From NCBI GenBank assembly GCA_002723275.1, contig PBNZ01000005.1:197342-241941 (forward strand): a DNA stretch of 44,600 bases, given 5' to 3'. The position numbers and the translations under genes are program-made. The notes below the pieces were generated by a model. The model made no database searches. It was not told the origin of the DNA and was given only the letters and a program-made list of their open reading frames with translations. Positions 1 through 8,342 of the stretch are shown piece by piece (the first letter of the stretch is position 1; every line of letters begins with the position of its first letter). Source of the DNA: Planctomycetaceae bacterium (GTDB taxonomy: Bacteria; Planctomycetota; Planctomycetia; Pirellulales; Pirellulaceae).

Positions 1-417
1 ATCGACCTTTGTATTACCCGAGGCATAAACCAGGATGATCAGGTTCACGAGTACGTTCTGACTTGATAGTGATCGGATTTGGTCATCGAGTCGTGCGAGA
101 TAGCCTTGGCGGAAATGGTAGGTCCTTCCCTCGGATTCCCACCGAGGCGCGTCGGCCGAAGGCGTGGGAAGAATTAGTTGGGATAAATTGATATTGAACG
201 TGGCGTGTTTGACGCCGAGTGCTAAAGCGTCATCAATTATCTCTACCTGGAGCCCTTTTTTCGAGGCGGCCACTGGATACGGGGCTTTATAACGCGAAGA
301 GATTTCTTCCGCAGTCAGTATCCCCGGGGATGAGAGGAAAGGCGTCAGGATGGCGATTGCCATCCATGAAGTCAGCAATCTAGTGATCGTTTGCGCCCTG
401 AGAGTGTGGAAGGACAT
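1..417 (-). CDS. DUF5722-like secreted protein, N-terminal part (cut by window edge)
   Basis: The minus strand stays open from an ATG at 417 to the window edge, giving the first 139 residues. Residues 1 to about 37 form a signal peptide (hydrophobic stretch around AIAILTPFLSS). After it come a KKGLQV motif and a segment reading DDALALGVKHATFNINLSQL, followed by a YHFRQGYLARLDDQI stretch. These resemble, from memory, the beginning of DUF5722, a TIM-barrel-like family of unknown activity found in planctomycetes and Bacteroidota. The assignment rests on motif memory only, and the C-terminal domain is outside the window. It is divergent from the SMP-30 gene, with only 70 nt between the two start codons, so the two probably share a promoter region. 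Confidence 0.6.
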   Translation of the reverse strand, partial: MSFHTLRAQTITRLLTSWMAIAILTPFLSSPGILTAEEISSRYKAPYPVAASKKGLQVEIIDDALALGVKHATFNINLSQLILPTPSADAPRWESEGRTYHFRQGYLARLDDQIRSLSSQNVLVNLIILVYASGNTKVD

Positions 418-487
418 GGCTTGACCCGTTAAGCTGTGCGGTGGTTAATGTCGCCGAAACCCCTGCTTCGAATGAGGTTATTGATCG

Positions 488-1363
488 ATGAGTCGAATGT
501 TTGCAATCGCTATTTTGGTAATGTTCACGACGGTTCCGCAAGTTTCCGCAGATACTTCTGAGCTTGTCGCCGACGATGGGAAGGTAGAAAAGCTTGCCGA
601 TGGGTTTATTTTTACGGAAGGCCCAGCCGTCGATGCCGATGGCAATGTGTTTTTCACGGATATTCCCAATTCGCGAATTCACCGGTGGTCCACCGACGGG
701 AAACTATCGACGTTTCGCGAAAACACCGGCCGGGCGAATGGCCTATTTTTTGATCGTGATGGAAACCTGTTGTGCTGCGAAGGCGGCGCTCGGCAGCTGA
801 CTTCGGTGAGTCCCGATGGAAAGGTCACCGTTCTTGCCAACGATTATGACGGCAAGAAACTGAATAGTCCAAACGATTTGTGGATCGATCCTCATGGCGG
901 TATCTATTTTTCGGATCCAAGGTACGGAGATATGTCCGACCTGGAGCAGGATGGTTTCCATGTTTATTACTTGTCACCCGATCGAAAGAAATTGACGCGG
1001 GTCGTCGACGACATGGTGAAGCCTAATGGCGTGCTGGGCACGAAGGATGGAAAGCTCCTCTATGTTGCGGATGCAGGTGATGGCAAAACCTACGTCTATA
1101 AGATACTTGGAAGCGGCCAGCTTGGTGAACGCAAATTAATCGCTCCTGTGGGATCCGATGGGATGACGCTGGACGAACACGGGAATCTGTATCTCACCCG
1201 AGGTGCGGTTCGCATCTATTCTCCCTCCGGCGAATCGCTCGGTACAATCGAAGTGCCCGAGGGTCCGGCGAATGTTGTCTTTGGAGGCAAAGACCGAAAG
1301 ACGCTATTCATCACCGCCCGCAAGGGATTCTATGCGATCCCAATGAAAGTGCGTGGCCAGTAA
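488..1363 (+). CDS. SMP-30/gluconolactonase/LRE family protein, exported
   Basis: A 291-residue six-bladed propeller of the SMP-30/gluconolactonase family, expected to hydrolyse sugar lactones to aldonic acids using a divalent metal. A signal peptide (residues 1-21, ending VSA) points to the periplasm. Expected ligands are visible: E44 in FTEGP, N129 in SPNDLW, N180 in KPNG and D224 in GSDGM. The spacing of the first three matches E18, N103 and N154 of human SMP-30. Repeated strand motifs such as DADGNVFFTD, DRDGNLLCCE and DEHGNLYLT mark the blades. The neighbouring convergent enolase-superfamily gene would act on an acid sugar, so the two may be successive steps. Exact substrate unknown. Confidence 0.9.
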   Translation: MSRMFAIAILVMFTTVPQVSADTSELVADDGKVEKLADGFIFTEGPAVDADGNVFFTDIPNSRIHRWSTDGKLSTFRENTGRANGLFFDRDGNLLCCEGGARQLTSVSPDGKVTVLANDYDGKKLNSPNDLWIDPHGGIYFSDPRYGDMSDLEQDGFHVYYLSPDRKKLTRVVDDMVKPNGVLGTKDGKLLYVADAGDGKTYVYKILGSGQLGERKLIAPVGSDGMTLDEHGNLYLTRGAVRIYSPSGESLGTIEVPEGPANVVFGGKDRKTLFITARKGFYAIPMKVRGQ

Positions 1364-1405
1364 TAAGGCGGAGCTCTTGAGCTGAATCCCAAGGACTCGC
1401 TGCGA

Positions 1406-2545
1406 TCAACGTTCGATGCGTAGACGTTTCCCCGTGAAACGTTCAATCGCGTCGTGGTTCCAAGACAAGCCCAGGCCTGGGCCTTCGGGAATCCGGATAA
1501 GCCCTGCCGAATCGAATTTAATCGGCTCGGCGAGGAGATCTTCGATGTAGGGCGCGGGAGTGATATATTCCACCCACCGAGCATTGCCGGCGGCCGCCAC
1601 TAATTGAAGGTCGGCAGCCAGGCCCACGGCAGTATTCCAGCCATGGGGCACGACCAGGATGGCGTGATCGTCGGCGTATTGATTGATTCGATGATGCTCG
1701 CTGATACCACCCACCTTTGTGACGTCAGGTTGGAGATAATCGACACCGCGTTTCTCGATCCAGGGTAAAAAAGCCTGCCGACGCGTGAGGACTTCACAGC
1801 CCGCAATCGGAACAGGGGAGTGCTCCGTCAATTTGATGTAGCTATCCAGGTCGTCCGGTCTCAGCGGCTCTTCAAACCACCGGACGTCGTAGTCGGCAAG
1901 CATCCTTGCGGTGTTGATTGCCCATTTGTAACTGTGAGGCCAGAAGCCGTCGCTTCCACCTGCATCGACCATCAATTCCACGTCATCTCCGACGGCATCG
2001 CGTGCCGCCTGAATGATCGCTCGATCCAAGGTCGCATCCACTCGGCCAAACGGCCCCCAGCCAATCTTGAAAGCACGAAAGCCGCGTGCCAAACCCGACT
2101 CAAGACGATTTTGCATCTTGGGAGGTTCTGCCATCAATAGAGAGCCATAAGGCTTAATCGACTCGCGATGGCGACCGCCCAGGAGTCGACTGATTGGCTG
2201 TCCTGTCACTTGTCCCAGAATGTCCCACAGGGCAATGTCGATGCCAGATATGGCATGCGTGACAGCGCCGCCACGACCTTGCCAAAAAGTATGTTGGTGG
2301 AGCGTCTCGCTTGTGGCAGACGGGTCAATGGCGGATGCGCCGATCACCAGAGGACGGAAAACGTCGATCGCACCTTCGATCAACTTGGCTGAGGTGAATA
2401 CGCTACCGACGCCCGAAATTCCCTCGTCCGTGACCACCTCGACAAGCGTGTGGAGATTGTTATCTTCGTCGAGGATTCGTTCGTCCCAACCGCCGTCAGG
2501 TGTCGCGCCCCGTAACGGCAGTGAGCGTATCTCGATAATTTTCAT
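1406..2545 (-). CDS. Mandelate racemase/muconate lactonizing enzyme family protein (enolase superfamily)
   Basis: A 379-residue cytoplasmic enolase-superfamily enzyme with the usual N-terminal capping domain (about 1-120) and a TIM barrel. Metal ligands expected for the family are D194 (VDAGG), E225/E226 (WFEEP) and E251 (GCEVL). A His-Asp catalytic dyad as in mandelate racemase is present: D274 (LQPD) and H301 (PHGWN). The KxK pair of mandelate racemase is reduced to K160 followed by IG, so the second base is missing; this fits an acid-sugar dehydratase better than a true racemase. It converges on the SMP-30 gene with 42 nt between stops. Substrate cannot be read from sequence. Confidence 0.88.
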   Translation of the reverse strand: MKIIEIRSLPLRGATPDGGWDERILDEDNNLHTLVEVVTDEGISGVGSVFTSAKLIEGAIDVFRPLVIGASAIDPSATSETLHQHTFWQGRGGAVTHAISGIDIALWDILGQVTGQPISRLLGGRHRESIKPYGSLLMAEPPKMQNRLESGLARGFRAFKIGWGPFGRVDATLDRAIIQAARDAVGDDVELMVDAGGSDGFWPHSYKWAINTARMLADYDVRWFEEPLRPDDLDSYIKLTEHSPVPIAGCEVLTRRQAFLPWIEKRGVDYLQPDVTKVGGISEHHRINQYADDHAILVVPHGWNTAVGLAADLQLVAAAGNARWVEYITPAPYIEDLLAEPIKFDSAGLIRIPEGPGLGLSWNHDAIERFTGKRLRIER

Positions 2546-2601
2546 GGGGTTCGAGACGTCTCCATAGATTCGTCTGCAGTTAGATCGACCTCAAGTCTTA
2601 A

Positions 2602-4065
2602 TTATATCAATTCTGCAATAGGATTGACGTGTTCGACGCCAACGAGTTTCTGATCAAGTCCACCGTAAAAATAGCTCAAATGGTTAGGGTCGAAACCAAG
2701 TTGGTTCAGAATTGTGGCGTGTAGGTGTTTGACATGGTAGGGCTTCTCAACTGCTGACGATCCCAACTCGTCTGTTTGTCCCAGACTAGTCCCGGCCTTG
2801 ATACCACCCCCTGCAAGCCACATTGTGAAGCCGTAAGAGTTGTGGTCCCGGCCCGTGCCTTTTGCATATTCAGCCGTGGGTTGGCGGCCGAATTCACCAC
2901 CCCAGACAACGAGTGTTTCATCGAGCAGGTTACGTTGTTTTAGATCCTTCAACAGCCCTGCGATCGGCTGGTCGGTACTTCCTGCGTGGTGGTTGTGGTT
3001 CTTCTCCAGATCTCCATGAGCATCCCAGTTATCGTCGTTATGGGCACCTCCAGAGTAAATCTGAATAAATCGAACACCTCGTTCGACAAGTCGCCGTGCC
3101 AAAATGCATTTGCGAGCAAAATCAGAAGTCTTCGGCCGATCCAGTCCGTACAGTTTCTTCGTGGACTCTGTTTCTTTGGATAGATCAACAGCATCCGGAG
3201 CATGTTGTTGCATCTTGTAAGCTAATTCGTAGCTCGCGATACGAGCGGCGAGGTCGGAATTGTCGATGCGGGATGCCTGGTGTTGTTGATTCTTTGCTAA
3301 TAGGCGATCGAGCATTTTTCGTTGCGTGCTGTCTGACATGCCCTCTGGTACCTTCAAGTCCAGAATGGGCGTTCCAGCTGACCGCATGACCACGCCTTGG
3401 TATGAGGCTGGCATATATCCGCTCGACCAGTTCTTGGCCCCGCTGATGGGCCCGCCCTTGCCGTCCAGCATGACGACAAAGCCCGGGAGATTCTCGTTTT
3501 CAGTTCCGAGCCCGTAGTTGACCCAAGAGCCGAGTGCCGGGCTACCGCTGAGAACCTTGCCTGAGTTCATCATTAGCATTGCGGATCCGTGAATTGGCGA
3601 GTCGGCAGTCATCGAATGAACGAAAGCAATATCGTCAACGCAGCTGCCTATGTTCGGGAACAGGTCACTGATCCATTTTCCGGATTCCCCATACTGCCGA
3701 AACTTCCATTTCGGTTCGACGATACGTCCTTGGTTTTTGTGTCCGCCACGACCGAAGGTTTTGACATCGACCGTTTTGCCATCCATGCCGTACATGCTGG
3801 CCTTATAGTCAAAAGTATCGATATGACTTGGCCCGCCATACATGAACAAGAAGATAACACTCTTAGCTTTTGGGGCGAAATGAGGAGGCTTCGGAGCAAG
3901 CGGGTTTTGATAGGTGCTCTTGCCATCAGCCGCATGCGTCTGGCGTGCCAGAAAACCGTCTTCGGCGAGCATCGACGCGAGCGGTAGGGCGGTAAATCCA
4001 CCTCCTGCCTGCCAAAGGAATTCCCGTCTTGTACGTCGGCAAAATTGTTTACGGTCGTTCTTCAT
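2602..4065 (-). CDS. DUF1501 domain-containing protein, Tat-exported (cassette 1)
   Basis: A 487-residue DUF1501 protein, a planctomycete-expanded family with an alkaline-phosphatase/sulfatase-like fold and no proven reaction. The N-terminus carries a twin-arginine signal (RRTRREFL, then a hydrophobic stretch ending before residue 45). Family landmarks are FMYGGPSHIDTFDYK near the start and, near the end, WDAHGD, VVWGGEFGRQP, GRDHNSYGFTMWLAGGG and DPNHLSYFYGGLD. The ATG at 4065 is chosen over a TTG one codon upstream because AGGA lies seven bases before it. It follows the PSCyt1 gene by about 48 nt and is probably co-transcribed with it. It likely acts in the periplasm with that protein, role unknown. 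Confidence 0.9.
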   Translation of the reverse strand: MKNDRKQFCRRTRREFLWQAGGGFTALPLASMLAEDGFLARQTHAADGKSTYQNPLAPKPPHFAPKAKSVIFLFMYGGPSHIDTFDYKASMYGMDGKTVDVKTFGRGGHKNQGRIVEPKWKFRQYGESGKWISDLFPNIGSCVDDIAFVHSMTADSPIHGSAMLMMNSGKVLSGSPALGSWVNYGLGTENENLPGFVVMLDGKGGPISGAKNWSSGYMPASYQGVVMRSAGTPILDLKVPEGMSDSTQRKMLDRLLAKNQQHQASRIDNSDLAARIASYELAYKMQQHAPDAVDLSKETESTKKLYGLDRPKTSDFARKCILARRLVERGVRFIQIYSGGAHNDDNWDAHGDLEKNHNHHAGSTDQPIAGLLKDLKQRNLLDETLVVWGGEFGRQPTAEYAKGTGRDHNSYGFTMWLAGGGIKAGTSLGQTDELGSSAVEKPYHVKHLHATILNQLGFDPNHLSYFYGGLDQKLVGVEHVNPIAELI

Positions 4066-4113
4066 CAATCAATCCTCGGTCCTCGTTGGGCAACAGCCCC
4101 CGTTTTAGTGCAA

Positions 4114-6993
4114 CTAGTCCAGATAGGCAAATTCGTTCGTGTTGAGAAGGACTAGACAATAGTTTCGTAATGCTTCTTCGGCCGAAAGACCCTCATCACT
4201 GATCAATTCTTCAATGAATTCGACATCCTCGGTCACCGTAGCTGGATCCGGTTGGCGGGCCGTCGTTAGCAGCAGTCCCAATTGGACCTGATCAGACAAC
4301 GCTCCTTTTTCCTCGCGTAGACGTGTCGCAAGCTGTGCTGCCTGGCGATTAATGAATTCTCCGTTGAGCATACTCAGCGCTTGCGTCGGTACGGTCGTGG
4401 AAACGCGAACTGCACATCCGGTGTCGGTATCCGGTGCATCGAAACTGGCCAACATCGGGTGCCTCAAAGAACGTTTCACGTGTACGTAAATGCTGCGTCG
4501 AGATGATTCCTCGGGCGATGATCGCCCCCAGGCTGCGCCGGGGCGGGATGCCGTGGCGAGCACTTCTGCCGGAAGCGGTGGGAAGATACTTGGGCCGAAT
4601 TGTTTTTTATTTAAATTGCCGGCGATCGATAAGATCGAATCTCGCAACTCCTCGGCTGTCAGACGCCGCATATTGAAACGCCAGAATCGGTCGTTCGTGG
4701 GATCTTTGGCCAAGGCGCTCCCGTTGGGCGTCGAGGACATCTGATAGGTCTTGGACATCATGATCAGCTTGTGCATTCGCTTCAGATGCCAGTCACCCTC
4801 CATGAACTCGACAGCGAGCCAATTCAGTAGTTTGGGATGGGTCGGAGAATCGCCCTGGAATCCAAAGTCGCTGCTGGAGCGAACAAGGCCCCGACCAAAG
4901 TGATGTTGCCACAGTCGATTGACTAAGGCTCGAGACGTGACCGGGTTGTCGTCGCTGGCAATCCACTTGGCAAGCACCACTCGCTTTCCAGATGTTTTTG
5001 CGTCGGATGATGGGTTGGAGAGATCAGCCGCGGGAGGATCCAGGATTTGTGGGAATGCCGCAGATACCTCGTCGCCCTTCGCGGCGGGATTTCCTCGTCC
5101 GAGGATCCACATTTTGTGGCGGCCTCGCTCGGCGACGGCCATGGCAAACGAGGGTCGGAATTCGAGTTTTTGTGCCTGGCTCTTTGCTAATTGGCCACGC
5201 ATTTGTTGGAGTCGCTCGACCTCTTTCTCTCCGAGAATCTCCTGGCCATATTTTTTGATGAGGTTTGCGATGGATTCCGAGACGCCATCGGCGACCAAGC
5301 CGGCGTCGATATATTGGTCACCGCCGGTTTGCCTGCAGTGAATTGCAATGGTGTTTCTGCCTGTTTGCAAAACATCGATCGATGCTGCGGTGATGTCGAC
5401 CTCGCGGTACTCGCGCAGGAAGCCTTTGAAGGTTGCAACCTGTTTGCCGTTCAGGTAGACCTCCGCGTCCTCATCGTGATGAATCTGCAGTGTGAGTATT
5501 TCGGGGATCTCTGTGAGTCCAAAATCCTTACGCAGCCAAATGTCTCGGCTGTGCCAGTCAGTGCGAACTTCCGATCCAGGGGTTCCCTTTCTGCCGAAAC
5601 CACCAGGCCCCTTTTTCCATTGACTATCGTCGAAGGCGATTTGGAACCAATTGTCGCCGGGATTCGACGTGGTGAATTCCCACTCCTGACCCTCCTCGCG
5701 TGAATCAGCGAAGATGATGCGCTCACCCAAATCCGGATTCTTGGGCTTTAACGCAACCTCCGGATGCTTGGTCTTCATCGCCTCCACGAAGTTGGTTTCG
5801 ATTTTCGTAATTTCGTCGGTAAGTCGTTGTTCATGCTGTTGCTTCGCGGCAACTCGCTGGTCGAACTCCGCTTGTTGCTGCGGGTCCATCAGCGGGACAT
5901 GATTCGCATTGCCGGATCCATGCGGTGAAATGTCCGAAAAGAAAGCGAGGAACGAGTAATAATCTTTTTGAGCTACGGGATCGATTTTATGGTCGTGGCA
6001 CCGGGCACAACCGATCGTCATTGACAGAAATGCCTCAGATGTCGTGCGTAGGATATCGTCCAGGTAGTCGTATCGTGCGAGTTCGCGATCGGCGGGTTCA
6101 TCATCCCAGATCCCCAGCCGGTAAAAACCTGTTGCCGTCACACTGTCGGCATCTGCGTTCGGCAGTTCGTCTCCCGCTAATTGTTCGAGAATAAACTGTC
6201 TGTATGACTTGTCTTCATTAAATGCACGAATGACATAGTCGCGATATTTCCAAATCAAATCCTTCCGTCCATCTCGTTCATAGCCGTTCGTTTCGGCATA
6301 GCGAACGAGATCCAACCAATGCCGAGCCCACTTTTCACCGTAGTGGTCCGAATCGAGCAACTCGTCCACCACTCGCTCAAAAGCGTCTGGTGATTTATCG
6401 GCTAGAAAAGCGGAGACTTGCGATGGAGTCGGAGGCAGTCCGGTCAAATCGTAGTACGCGCGTCGGAGCAAGGCGATCTTGTCGGCGGGTGGTGCGGGTT
6501 GGAAACCAGCTTGTTCAAGTCCTGAAAGAATAAACGCGTCGATGGGATTAACAATCCAATCGGTGTTTTCGGTCGCGGGTACTTCAGGTCGCGACGGACG
6601 TTCAAAAGCCCAGTGTTCTGACCAGGAGGCGTCCTGGGAAATCCACCGTTCGATCAGCTCGATTTCTTCAGCGGTCAGACGTTTGCCCTCCGGTGGCATT
6701 TGTAGGTCTTCGTCTTCACTGCGGATACGGTCAAGGATGACACTCGCTGCCGGATCGCCAGGGACGATGCCAAACTCGCCGGAATCCAATTCAGCAAGGG
6801 CGCTGTCTCGACTATTGAGTTGCAAACCACCCTCTGAGGCACTCGGACCGTGGCATTGATAACAACGTCGAGCGAGAATCGGTTGGATTTCCCGCCCGAA
6901 ATCGACGGGTTGCGACTCCGTTGCGTTCACCGATGCGGCGAAAAAAGAAAGCCAGACAAGCGAGCAGGTATTCAAACTGGTCTTGTAATTCAT
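4114..6993 (-). CDS. PSCyt1/DUF1549/DUF1553 cytochrome c-like protein (cassette 1)
   Basis: A 959-residue exported protein of the planctomycete cytochrome class. After a signal peptide (about 1-24) comes a PSCyt1 domain with a CYQCH haem motif at C44/C47/H48, then DUF1549 (about 150-360) containing CARCHDHKIDP, a second possible haem-binding motif. An inserted jelly-roll-like segment (about 420-560; FDDSQWKKGPGGFG, DAEVYLNGKQV) resembles the sugar-binding domain of family 2 glycosidases. DUF1553 fills the C-terminus (VNRLWQHHFGRGLVRSSSDFG, MRRLTAEELRDSIL, LSMLNGEFINRQA). It probably binds haem and interacts with polysaccharide; no activity is proven for the family. First gene of the pair with the DUF1501 gene. 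A hairpin sits in its leader. Confidence 0.92.
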   Translation of the reverse strand: MNYKTSLNTCSLVWLSFFAASVNATESQPVDFGREIQPILARRCYQCHGPSASEGGLQLNSRDSALAELDSGEFGIVPGDPAASVILDRIRSEDEDLQMPPEGKRLTAEEIELIERWISQDASWSEHWAFERPSRPEVPATENTDWIVNPIDAFILSGLEQAGFQPAPPADKIALLRRAYYDLTGLPPTPSQVSAFLADKSPDAFERVVDELLDSDHYGEKWARHWLDLVRYAETNGYERDGRKDLIWKYRDYVIRAFNEDKSYRQFILEQLAGDELPNADADSVTATGFYRLGIWDDEPADRELARYDYLDDILRTTSEAFLSMTIGCARCHDHKIDPVAQKDYYSFLAFFSDISPHGSGNANHVPLMDPQQQAEFDQRVAAKQQHEQRLTDEITKIETNFVEAMKTKHPEVALKPKNPDLGERIIFADSREEGQEWEFTTSNPGDNWFQIAFDDSQWKKGPGGFGRKGTPGSEVRTDWHSRDIWLRKDFGLTEIPEILTLQIHHDEDAEVYLNGKQVATFKGFLREYREVDITAASIDVLQTGRNTIAIHCRQTGGDQYIDAGLVADGVSESIANLIKKYGQEILGEKEVERLQQMRGQLAKSQAQKLEFRPSFAMAVAERGRHKMWILGRGNPAAKGDEVSAAFPQILDPPAADLSNPSSDAKTSGKRVVLAKWIASDDNPVTSRALVNRLWQHHFGRGLVRSSSDFGFQGDSPTHPKLLNWLAVEFMEGDWHLKRMHKLIMMSKTYQMSSTPNGSALAKDPTNDRFWRFNMRRLTAEELRDSILSIAGNLNKKQFGPSIFPPLPAEVLATASRPGAAWGRSSPEESSRRSIYVHVKRSLRHPMLASFDAPDTDTGCAVRVSTTVPTQALSMLNGEFINRQAAQLATRLREEKGALSDQVQLGLLLTTARQPDPATVTEDVEFIEELISDEGLSAEEALRNYCLVLLNTNEFAYLD

Positions 6994-7611
6994 GGACTCG
7001 GTTAGGGCTTTGGGGAAGGTGAGGGGCAGGAGCTTTCCTGCCTCCGTACCATGGCCGACCTAATTCCTATAGATTAACCGATTTGCGGCCATAGTGCTAT
7101 GAAGATCGAGGCCTACGAAAAATGCTGAAACGTCTCCAATCGCAAAAGAATGCCTCCCTTAACACCCCGAAGAGTACTCCTGGGTGAACCCAGTGATTTC
7201 TGAGTGTCATATTGTATCTTTTTCAGTTTGAAAAAGGGGGATGGGGTAGTCATAGGCAGGCATTTGAAACCTGATGTTTGTCATGAGTTACTTGCTGTGA
7301 ACGATGCTGGGCCTTCCGATCGTGCCGACGGTCGCTGTCGCGGGGTTTTCGACTCCAGCTTCGATGGGCGGGAAGAGGCTCACGCGACGCGGGCAACGTT
7401 GATCCGCGGCGGAACGTTGTGCACCCGGGCACATCAAATTTCAGAGATCTGACTCGCGAATTTTGACGATTTGTCTACAGTGATGCGGACTCGAAATGCT
7501 TGCTTCGATAGCCTTTGCCTTCGAGTGTTTTCGAGACTACCCTTAGCCACACCGCTGGATTCGTACCGGCGGAGACAGTTTCACGAGGCGTCTTGGTGGA
7601 CGCGTAATGGT
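6994..7611. other. 618-nt intergenic region without recognisable gene
   Basis: Between the divergent PSCyt1 and SRPBCC genes. It holds the leader hairpin at 7023-7044. Two opposing short open frames (about 7204-7452 plus and 7250-7432 minus) translate to low-complexity, Arg-rich or unstructured sequence without family resemblance or a convincing ribosome site. I see no RNA gene or repeat. It should contain the promoters for both flanking genes, but no clear -35/-10 pair could be picked. Confidence 0.5.
7023..7044 (-). promoter_or_regulatory. Hairpin in the leader of the PSCyt1 gene
   Basis: A perfect 7-bp inverted repeat, GGCAGGA and TCCTGCC around the 4-nt loop GCTT (7025-7042), extendable by a G-T and a G-C pair. 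It ends about 30 nt upstream of the start codon at 6993. No T-run follows on either strand, so it is not a typical terminator; an RNA structure in the 5' leader is possible. Function is inferred only from position. Confidence 0.3.
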
Positions 7612-8064
7612 ATGCCCATTTTCGACTTTGAGTTTGATGTCAATGCCGATCTGGCGGCGGTGCAAGATTTTCATCGCGACACGAGTGCGCTGAAAAAGCT
7701 GACTCCGCCCCCCGTGATCGTTCAATTGCACAGTATTGAACCGCTCGGTGAGGGGTCCGTTTCTCGTTTCACTTTATGGATGGGGCCGCTTCCAATTCAC
7801 TGGAAGGCGGTGCATCGGAATGTCTCGGTGCTGGGTTTCACGGACGTGCAGGCAGAAGGACCGGCTCGGAAGTGGGAACACACCCACACCTTCACGCCGA
7901 TCGCCCCAGGTCGAACTCGAATCCAGGAACACATTGAGTACGAACACGGCGGGGGGGTATGGGGCCTGTTGACTCGATTTCTCTTTGCGAAATTAAATCT
8001 CTATTTCATGTTCTGCTACCGCCGCTGGGTGACCCGTCGCTCATTGCGTTCTAGCCAGGCCTGA
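7612..8064 (+). CDS. SRPBCC family protein (START-like ligand-binding fold)
   Basis: A 150-residue protein of the SRPBCC (polyketide cyclase/dehydrase, START-like) superfamily, which binds hydrophobic ligands in a helix-grip cavity. The typical beginning is visible (MPIFDFEFDVNADLAAVQDF, then LKKLTPPP), as are GSVSRFTLWMGPLPIHW, RKWEHTHTFTPI and RIQEHIEYEHGGGVWGLLTRFLF. Homologs I remember begin at this methionine, so the start is 7612; an upstream in-frame TTG at 7471 would add 47 unrelated residues. The molecular ligand is unknown. It is followed, after 278 nt, by the carbamoyltransferase gene; any functional link is unproven. Confidence 0.82.
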   Translation: MPIFDFEFDVNADLAAVQDFHRDTSALKKLTPPPVIVQLHSIEPLGEGSVSRFTLWMGPLPIHWKAVHRNVSVLGFTDVQAEGPARKWEHTHTFTPIAPGRTRIQEHIEYEHGGGVWGLLTRFLFAKLNLYFMFCYRRWVTRRSLRSSQA

Positions 8065-8342
8065 CCGATTCATGGCGAGGGGCGAGGGAATAGGCTGATG
8101 ACGTGGAGTTCGCAGTCTAAGGACCTTGTGTGATGAGATCGCAACGAGCGTCGTTGCCGGAATTTACAGAAGAGGTGAAGACCGTCAGCCCTGCGGTGCC
8201 GACATTGGTTTCAGAACGGTCTAAACTACACCTTATATTTCAGCATCAGTTTGCCCCGTACCTTGACGGAGAGTGATCGGTTAACCGCATTTTGTCGCTT
8301 CGGCAGGACTGCATAATCCGACCGATCCCCATAACCGCATCC

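Noticed and set aside
7204-7452. Open frame of 82 codons on plus strand, with an opposing 60-codon frame
   Set aside because: No ribosome site, no family resemblance, composition typical of chance frames in GC-rich spacer.
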